A stretch of 64,000 nucleotides of DNA from Phalacrocorax aristotelis. Taxonomy: Eukaryota; Chordata; Aves; Suliformes; Phalacrocoracidae. The notes under the pieces were generated by a model. It saw only the letters and a list, made by a program, of their open reading frames with translations. It was not told the origin of the DNA and did not search any database. Below, one piece after another: positions 1 through 40,130 of the stretch. The DNA is taken from the NCBI RefSeq assembly GCF_949628215.1, contig NC_134276.1:130076125-130140124 (forward strand). Reading direction: 5' to 3'. The position numbers and the translations under genes are program-made. The stretch's first letter is position 1. Each line of letters starts with the position of its first letter.

Positions 1-715
1 CTTGAAATGTCACCACTACCCTATATGCATCCAAGTTAGCACCCACTGAAACAAAAAGGGTGATTCACAATTCAAATCTGATTTCAGGCTTTACAGAAGC
101 TCAAGCCAATGTAGCTACATCACTTATACTTGAGTCACGATTGCAAAAATTTATTTGCAGCCATAAATTTAGGGATTTAAGGCATATCTACCCAGAGAAA
201 TTAGTGCTTAGAAGGAAGGGTGTGGATTTTTAATGCAATTTTTGTGTGCTAAGATGTCAAGATGTTTTTAACACATGCTAAAATTGTTACAGTATAAAAT
301 AACATAGCTTTACTGTGTAAGTGGAATATTGTTACTTCATTTCTAAAGCACACAATATAGGAGGGAGTTACATAGGGTAATGTGCTACAAGTTCACATTA
401 CTGCACATTCAGTTACTGCACACTAACTTCTTTATGTAATGAACCATGAGACCCCTCGATTTTAAGTATAAGTTTAGACACTGGAAAACGGCCAGAAGAT
501 ATATCTGTGCATCTGCTGCTAGTCTGGTATGCTCCACATCTTGAGACCTACCATGTAACCAGCTGACATCATTAGCATATGTATGCCGCCGCCTTCTTTC
601 CCCATCCCAACTGTGCAGTCCTGTAAATCACAGCAAGCTGAAATTCTGATCTCTTTAATGCTGTTTGAAATCACTAAATCATGGCCTCTATTCTTTGTGT
701 CCATGCAAACATTAG
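1..715 (+). other. CFAP91 intron (upstream part)
   Basis: AT-rich sequence upstream of the first recognised exon. No family exon, repeat or RNA gene was recognised, so the missing N-terminal exon or exons lie before the window. Confidence 0.6.
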
Positions 716-28835
<28,120 letters not shown>

Positions 28836-29182
28836 AGACAGAAGATGAGGTGAGTTTCCCTTCCCCTCTGTGATTTGAGCTCGGAGCATGGTGAAGGAGA
28901 GAGAAGCACTTTATGTTTACTTTTTTCAGGGCACCTAGAATGGCAAGTCCTCTCTTCCTTGGGCTGTCCCTCCTGCTGCCTGCCAGCAATGCTGTCCTGG
29001 AATCACTCTGTATACATTTTGGTGTGGCATCCCCAGTCCAGCCCCCTCTCCAACTAGCTTTGGACCTCATTAGCTCATTTTCCTCTTCTAATTATTAAGA
29101 GAAGCTTGAGTGAGAAAGCAGTATTAGCATTCTGTTTTGTTTTCCTGTCATAGACCAATAAAGATCTGCACTTTTGATGGTA
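28836..29182 (+). other. CFAP91: CFAP91 3' UTR with a probable 80-bp intron
   Basis: After the stop, GATGAG|GTGAGT at 28849/28850 is a near-perfect donor. A T-rich tract ending CAG at 28929 is a good acceptor, so an 80-bp intron (28850-28929) probably splits the UTR. The stop is only 14 nt before that junction, so the transcript should escape nonsense-mediated decay. The 3' end is placed about 20 nt after the AATAAA. The splice is predicted from sequence only. Confidence 0.6.
29157..29162 (+). terminator. CFAP91: CFAP91 polyadenylation signal AATAAA
   Basis: A canonical AATAAA lies 322 nt after the stop on the same strand. It is the first such hexamer downstream and is the likely 3'-end signal. 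Confidence 0.7.
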
Positions 29183-32100
29183 TTTCCTTGCATCAATAAC
29201 ATTAAATGAAAAAATAATCCAGTAGTGGGAAATCTGGAGTTGAGACCATACACAGAGTATGGTTTTCTCAGGCATGTCCCACTGATTTCCTTAGTGGAGT
29301 AAAACAAAGAGTGGCTTCCTGCATTAGCAGGGCTATTAAAAAGGGTTGAAGTTGAATAAAAACGGTCAGATCTTGCATTATCTGTTCACATAATTAGCCC
29401 TTGCATAAAGAAAAGGCGCCCTTGACCTCAGCAGAGTGGTTCCTGCCAACCAGTCAGCGTCTGGCACTAATAACTAAGGCTAGGCCCTAGCAGAATGACA
29501 TGGTGGGGGCTGATGTAGCTCATGCAAAGAACCCATTAGCCAGCCCTTATGGCTTTTCCAGAAACATTACTCTTTGGGCTGACCTCTTCTTGCTTTTTAT
29601 CATCCCAAAAGAGAACAATTCTGGAAAGACTCTTATTTTTCTTAGAACAGCGTTAGTCACTCTGGCTTTCCAGCTCCAGGGGACTCTGCAGAAAGGATGC
29701 TGGCTTTGCCTTGTTTGCAAGCATGGGGGTGCTCCAGCTCAGGATGTCAGGAAGCAGCAGGCTGCAGACAGGCACAGTGCATCTGATCAGAGAGCTGTCA
29801 GGGACTTGCTCAGCTTTCCAGTCTCACCTGTCAAAATTCCTGAGGTCTCTGGGTTTAGCATCTGAAAGGTACAGTTACACTGATACCAACATCAAACCAG
29901 CACCAGCTTTTGGAGGTGCAGGCACAGCCACAGCACAACACCCAAAATGCTTACTCATTGATGGCTACAACTTATGCAACAAATAGCAGTATTAGCTCTC
30001 AGTGTTAACGTGATAATGGGCTGATCTTTGTGTACTTCCATCATGTCTCTGTAACTGATAGCCCGTCCTTTGTGCTGGGTCTGCAAAGCCTCAGGTAGGG
30101 TCCAGCTAACTAATCCTGAACATAGCGCTGCTCCTACAAAACACAAACCAGCAGCTGGTCAAAAATTCAGGTTCATTAGTGCATTCCTGGAAATATTTTG
30201 CGTCAGGTTTCTGGTTTGTGCGTTGGTTTGGGGTGCAGGAGGCAGGGAGGGGAGAGAGAGTGGAGAAGAAAAGCCTGAACACCATCGTATTCTACTGAGC
30301 TGTAAATAAGAACCTGAGAGAGGAAAATGGGAGCTGCACCAAGAAACCATTGCTGGTCTCCAGATCACTGAACCAGGGGTACCAGGTGACTGGTGGGGTC
30401 AGGCAGCTTCTGTAGGTACTACAGAATCTGGCAGGAGTCAGAGGTGTGTGGTGAGTTTTGGTCAGGACTCTGTGAGGATGATCCTGCTAGGGTTTGGGAA
30501 AATTCTCATAGCGTACCATTGTTAGTCAGTAAAAGGGAGTATAGCAAATGTGAAAACATAGAAAGAAACACTCTCCACAGTGTGGGAGGAGAAGCTGTGC
30601 AGGGATCGGCTCTTTTGCCTCAGGCCACCTTGGACAAATTTAGCCTGGTTGAAAGGGGGGGCGTTAACATGAATCACAAGGTCCAATGTAATAAGAGAGA
30701 CATGGAAAACTTGAGGCAGCAGAACAGGAAGACTGATCCATCGACACATATACTGTATTTCTGAGATGGTATGTTGAAATAAACATTCTCCATGTGGCTT
30801 GCACAATTTGACGTGGTTTTAAAAAGATAAGAAGTATTCCAACAGGTGCGGGAACGGCCGTAGGTTGCAGCACTCTGGTCTTCTGCAGGGATACAGCTCT
30901 CTGTACGACAACGAGGGGGCCCGGGACTCCAGATGCTATGCATAGGCTGTGCTATAAATGTCTTGGCTTCTGTTATGATTTAAGGGACACTGTCAGGGTA
31001 AAGCCATCTTTCCACATGACATTGCCTAGCATGTAAACTGAAGGCCAAGGCAGGATTCCTGCAGGAAACTGCTCTTGAAACTGCTTTCAATTGTCATGTG
31101 CGGTTTTTTTTCAAGCTTTGCACAATGTGCTTTGAGAAAGAAAATGAGCACAGTGAGAGGGAATTGGGATCATAAATCAACAGCACAAGAATGCACCATT
31201 CCCTCTCCTAGCAGGAGCCAGAAAAACCCTGGGGAGGAGCCCATACCCGAAACAAACATAGCAGATGCCTCCGGGGCTGCACCAATACAGTGGAGACACT
31301 GGGGAAATTCTGCTTGTCCCGCTTTTCTTTCACCAGCTGCCCGCTGGGAGGGAGCCTGGCTGTGCCGCTCTGCCGGCTTCTGCATCCTGACAGGTGCGGG
31401 AGTCGGGCTGAGCCAAATGAGCCTCTGGAGTCACTGTGCTGTGAGAATGGTGAAAAATTGGTCTCTTTGCGGCAAATGAATGAATGCAAATTGTCTTGGG
31501 TCGTCCCTGCTGATACGGCTCTTGCAGTGTGGAAGGAGGAAATCCTATTGCGAAAACTGCAGTTCAGACCAGCAAAAAGGGCTTTTGGTAGGACAACTGG
31601 AAGCCAACGCACCTTTTTTGCTGGCCACTTACTATATCTACATTTTTGTCAATATAAAAACACAACAAACCCATGCTCTCCCATCTCTCCTGCCCCCCTG
31701 AAAATCAACATGACTATCACAAAAGCTGCTGCTGTAGACCTGGCTGTGGTGCTGTTAAGTTCCTGCCACTTCCTGAGCCCTACTCTTTTCTCCGCTCCTG
31801 GTCTCACAAGTGCACTTTGTGGGCCTCATTTCAGCCCTCACACAACTTTTGTGGGGGGAATAACCCTACAAGTATGGTCCTCACATGCTAAAGGCTTTTA
31901 ACAAGGGCCAATTGCACTAACTTCACCTCCTCCCAGTCCTGCCTCCCCTGCTTCCACCAAAATCCTGTTGATGCAACTTTTCCCACGTTTTTCTGACTGG
32001 TGGGTTAGTATCTTCTTGACATCCACCAGCCTCCTCACCTCAGCGCCCTCCAGAGTTGGATCTGGGCTTGGAAGAGGAGCTGTTGTTTCATACCCATGCT

Positions 32101-33715
32101 CTCCACCCCACCAGCGAGGCAGGAATTGTTTTGAACGTCTGCCAAAACTGCTAACTCCCTGAGATGTTAATGTGAATGGCTAGACTAATAAATTCAGTTT
32201 GCCTGGGACCGCTCTGGACCAAGACCCATCACAGCCACTGCTGGCAGCAGAACTGGCAGGAAAAGCCTCTGAACAGACACTGTTTGCACAAGAGAGAAAG
32301 CCCCAGCGGGTGGCCGGGAAGGGTGTACACTGAAACACGGGGAGGAGAGGCAGCTCTGGTTCTCTGCTCCGATTGTATCGTTCCTCCCCTTGTCTTCGTC
32401 CTTTTCTCCCACAGGCTGCATCAACCCCACGCACCTCTTCCTGCACGTCCTGTGGCTGGCATCCAGGCCGCTTCTCCCGGCCTGTTCCCACATGCCAAAG
32501 CCCAATCCCTCATGTAGCGCTCGCTCAGAAGGGATGTCCCGTTCCCTTCCTGGGCTGCTCACCTGTATCCACTTGTTACTCAGGGCCAGAGCCCTTCCCG
32601 GCCAGCCTGGCTCAGCACACCACCCCTGACAGACCTGAGAGCGTGACTACCTCTGCAAACACTCACCATCGCGCTTGGCCACTAGTCTATGGCTGGTTGG
32701 ACCTGTTGCCCAGGCCAGCCCATGCCCAGCCGCCTGACATTTATCACATCTGGTCTCCACAAGGGGAAGCTTTTATAGTAACCTGCGCTCCTTGCCCATC
32801 CTGGAGCTCCTCAGTCAGTGCTGGGCGCGGGGATGTTCATCCTCTTCCCTGGGGTGGCAGCTGGAAGCGTGCGGTGCAACCTGCAATGCAAATTGCAGTG
32901 GGCTAATTGCAGCTGCGCAGCAAGGACCCGATGCTGTTGCTCCTGGTGACGTCAGTGCTGAGCGTGAACAACACCGGTGCTCTGAATACAGATGCAGCAA
33001 GAAGCCTGAAATGTTTAACCAGCGCTCTTACGTAGCCCCTAGACCGAGAGCGCACTAAACCTTCGCCTAAATACCCTTCTCGGCCAGCATCTTGTGACTC
33101 ACCGTCTTACATTGCTAGCATTTGGAAAGCAGCCGCTCCCACCAGCGTTACGGAGACTGAAAAGCTGCATTCACTCCTCTCTCAAGTTGCTGCAGGACTG
33201 ATCCTAAGAATGAATCTCCCTTTTGTTTATTACTGAGCCAGTAATAGCCAGCCCTTCCCTTTAAAGCCTCTTGCAAACACCATGTTGGTTCCTTACCTAT
33301 TGAAGCCTTTCCCCACCTGCCCACCTAATATTTCTGCCTCCAGCCAAACGCAAACCATTTTTCATTGCTGTGCAGACCCCAAATTTGTTGTCTCCAGCAG
33401 AAACAGCTTCCCTTAACCAACCCATTCCTAGGCCTGGTGCCATTAAACAAAAATCTTGAAAGAGGAACGAGGTGTAACTGAGATGGCCCAAAGACACCCC
33501 AGCTGGGTGGTCCCCTTCATTTCCCGAGACTGCTAACAAATGGCAGCATCCCAAATGATATCAGTGACCTCCTCGAGCAAAAATGCCCCAGACAGCCGGG
33601 GTTTTGCCAGCAATCACCATCTGCTTCCCGAGCATTCTTGCCTGGCAAAGATTTGGTTACAGGAACGAGCTGCAGAAGGGAGGAGGAGGACATGCCTGCT
33701 CTTAGGCGGCACGAA

Positions 33716-34062
33716 ACATAGAATCATAGAGTCATTTAGGTTGGAAAGGACCTTTAGAATCATCTAGTCCAACCACTAACCCAGCACTGCCAAGTCCACC
33801 GCTAAACCATGTCCCTAAGTGCCACATTGACACGTCTTTTAAATACCTCCAGGGATGGTGACTCTCCCACCTCCCTGGGCAGCCTGTTCCAATGCTTGAT
33901 AACCCTTTCGGTGAAGAAAATTTTCCTAGTATCCAGTCTAAACCTCCCCTGACACAACTTGAGGCCATTTCCTCTTGTCCTATAGCTTGTTACTAGGGCG
34001 AAGAGAGCAACACCCACCTCACTACAAGCTCCTTTCAGGTAGTTATACAGAGTGATCATGGG
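33716..34062 (-). mobile_element. CR1 LINE, 5'-truncated 3' end, minus strand
   Basis: The minus strand encodes CR1 C-terminal peptides ([42 protein letters not shown]), and the plus-strand left edge reads ACATAGAATCATAGAGTCA, the reversed CR1 3' repeat. It belongs to the same family and orientation as the copy at 4186-4595 but is shorter and has no clear target-site duplication. The 5' boundary is approximate. Confidence 0.93.
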
Positions 34063-34340
34063 GTACCTGATGGGGTGGCGAGAGGAGGATGAGCACCTCT
34101 TGCTTCCTCTCAAGCTCACATGCTGTTCCCACCGCCCATCTGACCCTACCTCACTCCCTGCAGCCCCGGCCTCTGACAAGACCTGCCACATGTCCCTGTG
34201 TCAGCGGCAGGCGTCTGGACCCTGTGAACACTCACCATGTGGCGGTGGCGTAAAGCACAAGGTGTTCAAGCAGCAAGCTAAGATGAACAGTCCTGTTCTA
34301 ACTCCTGGATTTCACCAGCTTTTAAAAACTTTGCTTAGAG

Positions 34341-34390
34341 GAATAAAAAAAAAAAACACAACCCCAACCAAAAAAACTAACCCAAACCCC
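34341..34390. repeat. A-run plus (AACCC/AAACC)-like tract
   Basis: An A-run is followed by irregular A/C-rich units. It is one of about a dozen similar tracts in the right half of the window. Confidence 0.7.
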
Positions 34391-37232
34391 TCCATAGCTC
34401 TACTTAACAACCCATTACATACCCAGACTCCAGGGCCCTGCCACTGTACATGGGGCTTCTCTGCCCGGAAGGGGCTGTGCTCGGCCAGGCAGCTCTGCCT
34501 GGGGACGAGGTTTTGTTTGCCCACAGCCACGTTTTCTCACTCTGTGGCAAGTGAGGGGGCTCCGCAGGATGCCCTGGGCTCGGGCAAGCTGCCCCCTGCG
34601 GCCCTCCTAACAGAGCACCCCAGTCACTAACGTTCCGCTGCAGCCACTTGCAAGCTTCCACAAGGGAAGAGGTTGGTTGTTCTCCACCTACCTTGTCCTG
34701 GAAGACCCAGCCTTGCCTCTGGAGAATGCGAGCGGAGACGGGTGATGCAGAGAGCAGGGAATCCCTGAAAGAGAAGGCTTTAACTCCACTGCCTGTATGG
34801 GAGGCTGACCCCGCTGAATGCAGACTCTCAGGGGGCACTAGGATATATGAAAAAAACCCCATCTGTACCAGGACATCAGGAGTTAGCTGGGCATGCAACA
34901 ATATCCAGAACTGCTTTCCTGCATCGACCAAAGGCACGCGTTTGCTGTGGAAGTCCAACTCTCCCTTGCAGCCCTGACCACTGTCACCTGTGCTGCCTCT
35001 GTGACCAGCACAGCAGGAGTTTAGGGGACCGGTCTCTGCTCCAAAGCCTCAGCAGTTGTACGACATTCGTGCCAAGATGCAAGCCTGGGTTTCCTGCCGT
35101 GCCCCATGTGGTGTTGCTACCTACACACCTTCCTTTCCCATCAGAGCTCGGCTTCGGCAGCAGGTCGGGTCTGACCCTTCAGCCTTTGGGCATGACTGGT
35201 TTAGCAAAGCCAGCAAAGATGGAGCAGCCCTGCCCTTACCAGGAACGCCAGCCCCAAGGCTACCAAGGGAAGATGGGACGACAACCCAGCCAAGCCCTTC
35301 CCAGAGCCAAGGGAGGGAAGTGAGGTTCAAGACCGGCTAACGAGGTTGCGCACCATCTGCTGGGCTCGCTGTCTCCAAGCAACTGGACTCGGTGCTTCAG
35401 ACACAGACTGCGGCACTCCCGCTCTCCTGTCTGCATTTTGTGTCTCGCTTCCCTCCTCCTTTGTGGCTCTTGTTCTTCTCCCACAAAAAGCGACTTAGAC
35501 CTTACAACCAGCAGCCCAAAAGCTGCCACCTTCCAGATAACAAACAGTGCCAGTAGCCTTGACACCGATGTTTAATTCCAACCCAGATGGCTCTAAGTTT
35601 GGTTGATAAAGACAAAGCACGACAGTGGAGCAGACTTTTGTACCACATTTGGCTCAGTACCGCTTTGCATTTGGATTAGCATTTTAAATCATTCAAAGGC
35701 GTCGGCGACTGACAACTAAGTGGATTTGACCCCGGGTTACAGGCAGATTTGAAAAGGTATTTTCACATGGGGAATGGTGACAGGACGACTGTTCCTGGAA
35801 GGTTGTACCAGGACTGGCTCTTGATGCTAAGATGTTTCATTATATCTTTTAAAAGGGTGATTGGGATGAAACTGTAGAAGACCCATTGATAATGTTTGCA
35901 GGAATTACAACAGGAGGGAGTGATGGATAAGCCGGACAACGGCAGCCTCCGCGCAGAAGGGCGGATGCAGTCAATCCTTAGGTAAGGAGACAGAGAGGCA
36001 CCAGCTGCAAGAAGCTCCCTAGTGCCTTTATTTGACACTGGGGAAACCGCTGCAGGAAACCTCTGCCTGGTTTTAGTACCCACTGCTTAAGGAGGGTGTT
36101 AAAAACAATTGTAGAGGAGATGAAATTGGAAATATTAGAAAGATGTGAAAGAGCTGAAAATCCCCTTTCAGTCAGCTTAGCAAGAAGTTTTGAGGTGACT
36201 GGGTCCCAGTCAAGGGGCTCTGACATTCACAGAGGAGACCTGAGACTGGAGCAGAGGGTTCCTACTCAAAGACGGTGCAGAAAGAGAGCCTACAGCTCGC
36301 ATTTGCAGCGAGAGTAGTTCAGAAGACTCAGGAGGTCCCAGTGCACGTGTGTCTAGAAAAGAGAAGCACCCAAAGATTATTAGCCACCACCCCAAATTAC
36401 AGAGGATTGTGATGAGGTCCCCATCAGCATCAAACTTTAGGTCAATAAACTCACCTAGCGAGGTGCTGTAGTCAGCAATGCCTTTGCAGACCTAACTGGT
36501 CACCCTTATCGCCAAGGGGCCCGACTGGTTGAGCAGAGCGGCCCTGGTCTTGGCACACGAGTTAGTTAGAGCCCGAACCCTGGTGACGTTGGACCGATGT
36601 AAGTGAAGGGACAGCAGCCAGTCACCTGTGCTGCTTCTGGGGCAGCTGGGCTGCAGACAGGCTAAACAAAACAAGGCCCGTGCCCCCGTTGGTGAGCCAG
36701 GGTGGGCTGGCACCTGCTTTGAGGGGTGCAGCTTCAGCACCCAGGAAGGGCGAGAGCAGCCCCAAGTGGCTTAGTCCGGGGGAGCCAGCGCGCAGCAGCA
36801 AGCAAAGGGCGGGGGTGGAGGGAGCCTAATGCAACACGTACAGTATGAACCCATCAAAGGCATCAACTGTCCTGTCGCCACTGGCTGCCCGGTCCAGGGA
36901 GCAGGGGAGGCCTTGCTCTGCAGCAAGCCCCAGGCTTCGCCTGCTCACTTTAACACACCAACTGCCTGGTACCGGCAGCCTCTTCTCCAGTCCTGGCTGA
37001 ATTTGGGCACAGGCGGCCTTTCCCCGAGCAGCCATCTGGAGGCGGCTGTCGCCGCGCCCCGGCCGCATGCATGGCCAGGACGCCCCTTCTCCCTCCCGCT
37101 CCCACCTCTCCTGGAGCAGCTCCAGAGCAGAGGCTCCAGCCCAGAGCCCGGCAGCGGAGGTTTCATGGGGACGAGCGCAGCTCACGGCCCACGAACAAAC
37201 CAAGAGGAGCCTCTTTGCAATATAAATTTGTT

Positions 37233-37238
37233 TTTATT
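37233..37238 (-). terminator. GSK3B: GSK3B distal polyadenylation signal AATAAA
   Basis: TTTATT on the plus strand reads AATAAA in the transcript, about 5.8 kb after the stop. Sequence beyond it changes to GC-rich intergenic DNA, which supports it as the main distal end. Confidence 0.6.
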
Positions 37239-37948
37239 GAAGCAGCAGTCACATGACCTCGCATCTAGCCTTTAGGATAGCGACAGAATGGATTCGGCCA
37301 GGTCAGCCAGCCCAAAAAAGGATTTAATTTTTTTTTTCTTTTTTCTTTTGCGCTAATAGACATGTCATGTTTAATACATACATTATCCAGTACCGGAAAC
37401 CCAACTGAGAGATAGCTACGTGCTGATTTGCTGGAGGAACGGTCCACTGGACGTGGTCTCGACAAACTTTACAGATCACCACCAAATAACATTACTAATG
37501 GGATCAAATGATTTTTTAAAAAAAACAACCCAAACCCAAACAACCATGAGTGCAGGATTCAAAGCCAGCAGGTTACACAGGTTAAGTTTGTATCTATAGG
37601 TGGACAGTAAAGGAAGATTGGTTGGTTTTAATTTGAAATATTTATGTCCCAGGGTTCCTCTCTCCATCAAATCAAATCAAACGGTATCATAGACAAGCTG
37701 GCATCCTGGAAAACAGCATGGAATAACACAGCTCATTTAAGAAAACATGCTTGTTTCTTGTGGTTTTTCTTTTAATTATCATTACAAAGATTCACGTCCA
37801 CCTATTCTTGCGGAGTGGAAAGAGGAGTGAGGGTGAGGAACGAGGGGTGGGGAAGGGAGAGGAGGAGGAGGAAAGAAAGGGGCAAGTTTTTGAAATAAAG
37901 ACCACACACTTGATATTTTTTAAATTTCATTTCCAGGCTAACCTACTT

Positions 37949-37954
37949 TTTATT
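37949..37954 (-). terminator. GSK3B: Possible alternative GSK3B polyadenylation signal
   Basis: A second AATAAA in the transcript sense lies about 715 nt upstream of the distal one. Its use cannot be judged from sequence. Confidence 0.4.
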
Positions 37955-37964
37955 TAATGCAAAT

Positions 37965-37972
37965 TACAGTAC
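37965..37972 (-). promoter_or_regulatory. miR-101 8-mer seed match in GSK3B 3' UTR
   Basis: The plus strand reads TACAGTAC, so the transcript has GUACUGUA, the full 8-mer for miR-101. GSK3B is a reported miR-101 target in mammals, as I recall. Confidence 0.5.
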
Positions 37973-38012
37973 CAGTTAACTATTTCCGAACCGAGTCACA
38001 CAGAACAGAACG

Positions 38013-38020
38013 TATTTACA
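38013..38020 (-). promoter_or_regulatory. Pumilio response element in GSK3B 3' UTR
   Basis: The transcript sense reads UGUAAAUA, an exact UGUANAUA Pumilio site. Confidence 0.5.
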
Positions 38021-38118
38021 AGGGAAATGGGGCGGGGGAAATAATAAAACATTAAGCATACTTTCCACAAAAAAAGTTTATATTTAAAATGAAAAAAAAA
38101 AAATCAGTCACAGAGGCA

Positions 38119-38126
38119 TTCAAGTA
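38119..38126 (-). promoter_or_regulatory. miR-26 8-mer seed match in GSK3B 3' UTR
   Basis: The plus strand reads TTCAAGTA, so the transcript has UACUUGAA, the full 8-mer for miR-26. GSK3B is a reported miR-26a target in mammals, as I recall. Confidence 0.55.
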
Positions 38127-38218
38127 GTAATAATGTTATACAGGTTTTGCTTTTCCTTTAAATCAAGACAGATTTGCACAAGTGTATGCAATAGTTTGTA
38201 TACAACCCACAGTCCTTA

Positions 38219-38385
38219 ATATATATATATATATTTTTAGATTTCTGTTTTTAAGATGGAAGTGGTCACGCTAATTGGTGTGTACAGGCCCAAGTGATCC
38301 ATCAGCAACACATTAATGAACGCAAATTTTACAGGCAAGCGAATTATATATATATAAATATATTTTATATATATATATATATATT
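38219..38385. repeat. Two AT dinucleotide tracts in GSK3B 3' UTR
   Basis: (AT)n runs at 38219-38234 and 38343-38385 flank a unique stretch. They are self-complementary and could form hairpins in the transcript. Confidence 0.8.
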
Positions 38386-39399
38386 AAAAATAAATTGAGA
38401 AAGACCAACACAAGGAAGCTACTTTTCTCGAGCTAACTCCTTAGGTACTGTTTTCCTTTCCTGTCGTTTTGCCATTATTGCAGTGTTGCAAAACGAAGCC
38501 AACTTCGACCAGAACCGGCTGAGAGCCCCGTGGAAATCAGCTGCCGCCCCAGAGGTACCTGCTGGCAGTCTCTGGAAGGCAGAGCCCGGACCGAACACCC
38601 TACTGTGCTTTCCCTCATCAGCTTTGTCTCGTTCTCCGCGGTGGCTGAGGTTCCTAGTACAGGAGTACGAGTCTGACAGGCTGCTTGACTTCTACTTTTC
38701 CAAGTACTGAAAACCAGGGGGAAATTTAAGTTGCAAGTCACAGGCACCTGCCGTTATTTTAGGTAAAGCTCGGCTTCGAAATAAAGAGGACAAAGTGATT
38801 GGGGATCTTCTACCAGCCAATTTTCTTTTGCAGGTCATATTTTTTTTTGTTTTCCCTAGCAAGGAAAATAAGTTTAATATTAGAGAACACCAGCATCTTG
38901 ACTGGGTGTCCGTCGGGGGAGACGGAGTGCGATCATGTCCGGCTCAGAGACCCACGCCACAGGAGGGCTGACGTAAAGGACAGATCAAGACCAGACTGGG
39001 TTAAAAACAAGCCCGAAAGAGAGTAAAAGAAGAGAGGGAGAGCTCTGAGCGGACTGTCACCAACAGCTTGGCATCACTGACCTTCGTGTCACCAGAAAGA
39101 AAGTGCAGCCTCTGCTTCACTGGAATGAACACGAGATGCTTCGAAATAAAACAGCAACCTTTGGTTTGGTAAAGAGTTAAGTGTTTTCCCATTCAAGACG
39201 ATCTTATGTGGAATACTAACAAGGTAGTAAAACACAAGCAAACTAGTTTTAGAAACAAGGCCTTCGTGCTGGGCACAAGAAATCAAGAGTCATGTTAAAA
39301 CTTATCATCTCAAGAAAACAAAAGTGACTCTGGGGAGGGGTGCGGGGGGGGAAAAAGAGGGAGAAGAGAAAGGGAACAGAAAGTCCCCCTGGCAGAAAA

Positions 39400-39625
39400 A
39401 AACACCGTGGTCTCCTACCGCGCATGGCCGAAGGGCTCCGAGCGCAGCACGGCTGCAGAGCACGGGGGGTTTCCCCTCCCGGGGGATCCTTTCCGCCTGC
39501 TGGCCTGGCCGCAGCCCCCAGCACAGCCGCAGGGAGGGTGGAAAGGCTGAGCCTTGTGGAAGCTGCTGCCGCCCAGGCGACCTCTGGGCGCAGGACTAAG
39601 GGGGGAAGAGATGAGCAAAGCCTAA
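39400..39625. other. CpG-rich patch within GSK3B 3' UTR
   Basis: GC-rich sequence with many CpGs (for example CCGCGC, GAGCGC, GGCCGC) stands out from the AT-rich UTR on both sides. Overlapping open frames on both strands here look compositional rather than coding. Confidence 0.6.
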
Positions 39626-39815
39626 CCGAGCCGCTCCGGCAAGTGTCCCAAGGAAACCGGTCGCTGCTAGCAGGAGGAGGAGAGGGCAGGGTGGGCAACC
39701 TGGAGACACCCAGAACAAAGCTGTGGCTCCAATGAAACAGATGATGGTGGAGACGGTTTCCTTTCGTTCTGCTGCTGATCAGGGTATCACCGAAATCTTA
39801 CAGCACTCAGAGAGC

Positions 39816-39841
39816 GGGCGGCCGGGGTGGGGGGGGTGGGG
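39816..39841 (+). repeat. G-quadruplex-prone tract on the plus strand
   Basis: GGG, GGGG, an eight-G run and GGGG separated by loops of 1-5 nt match the canonical four-run pattern. In the GSK3B transcript the complementary C-rich strand is present. Confidence 0.65.
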
Positions 39842-40130
39842 AGCAAAGATGGAGGCTTGAGGTGGGAGACGTCATTATTAAAGGAAAGGGGAGAAAAAAT
39901 AAAAAGGGAAATAAAATTCAAAAAATCATGGAAGCGAAGGCACTCCAAACTATATAGATACACTATACATTGCTAGAGTTATTGTTACAATAATACAGGC
40001 CGGTACCTACTGTACAGAGTTAAAACTATATGGCTTTAAAAAGCTCGTCTACATTTTGTCTGATTATTAAACAGAATCACTGCCCTGAACAGTAACTTTT
40101 TGCTCATTAATAACAGTTCCTGGGTCCACA

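Larger units (their letters stand above)
29183..37212. other. Intergenic region between convergent CFAP91 and GSK3B
   Basis: About 8 kb between two converging 3' ends. The GC content rises from about 31 kb. Several long open frames (for example 203 codons at 31290-31901) occur on both strands. They have no family motif, overlap one another and reflect the low frequency of stops in GC-rich sequence. A CR1 fragment sits at 33716-34062 and an A/C-rich tract at 34341-34390. A perfect CRE-like TGACGTCA occurs at 32947-32954, with no promoter evidence around it. No nuclear-receptor exon was recognised. Confidence 0.7.

Noticed and set aside
31290..31901. 203-codon open frame in the intergenic region
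   Set aside because: No recognisable domain, overlapping open frames on both strands, and no splice or poly(A) context. Long frames are expected in this GC-rich stretch.
32373..32906. 177-codon open frame, Pro/Ser/Cys-rich
   Set aside because: The composition follows the local GC content, there is no family similarity I recognise, and other frames overlap it.
32947..32954. CRE palindrome TGACGTCA as a promoter element
   Set aside because: A single 8-mer without a start site, gene or other promoter motif is not enough to call a promoter.
34052..34630. 192-codon open frame next to the second CR1
   Set aside because: It starts at the antisense edge of CR1 and runs through an A/C tract, so it is not a credible gene.
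39249..39735. Overlapping 149- and 131-codon frames on opposite strands
   Set aside because: Both arise from the CpG-rich patch in the GSK3B 3' UTR and have no motif.
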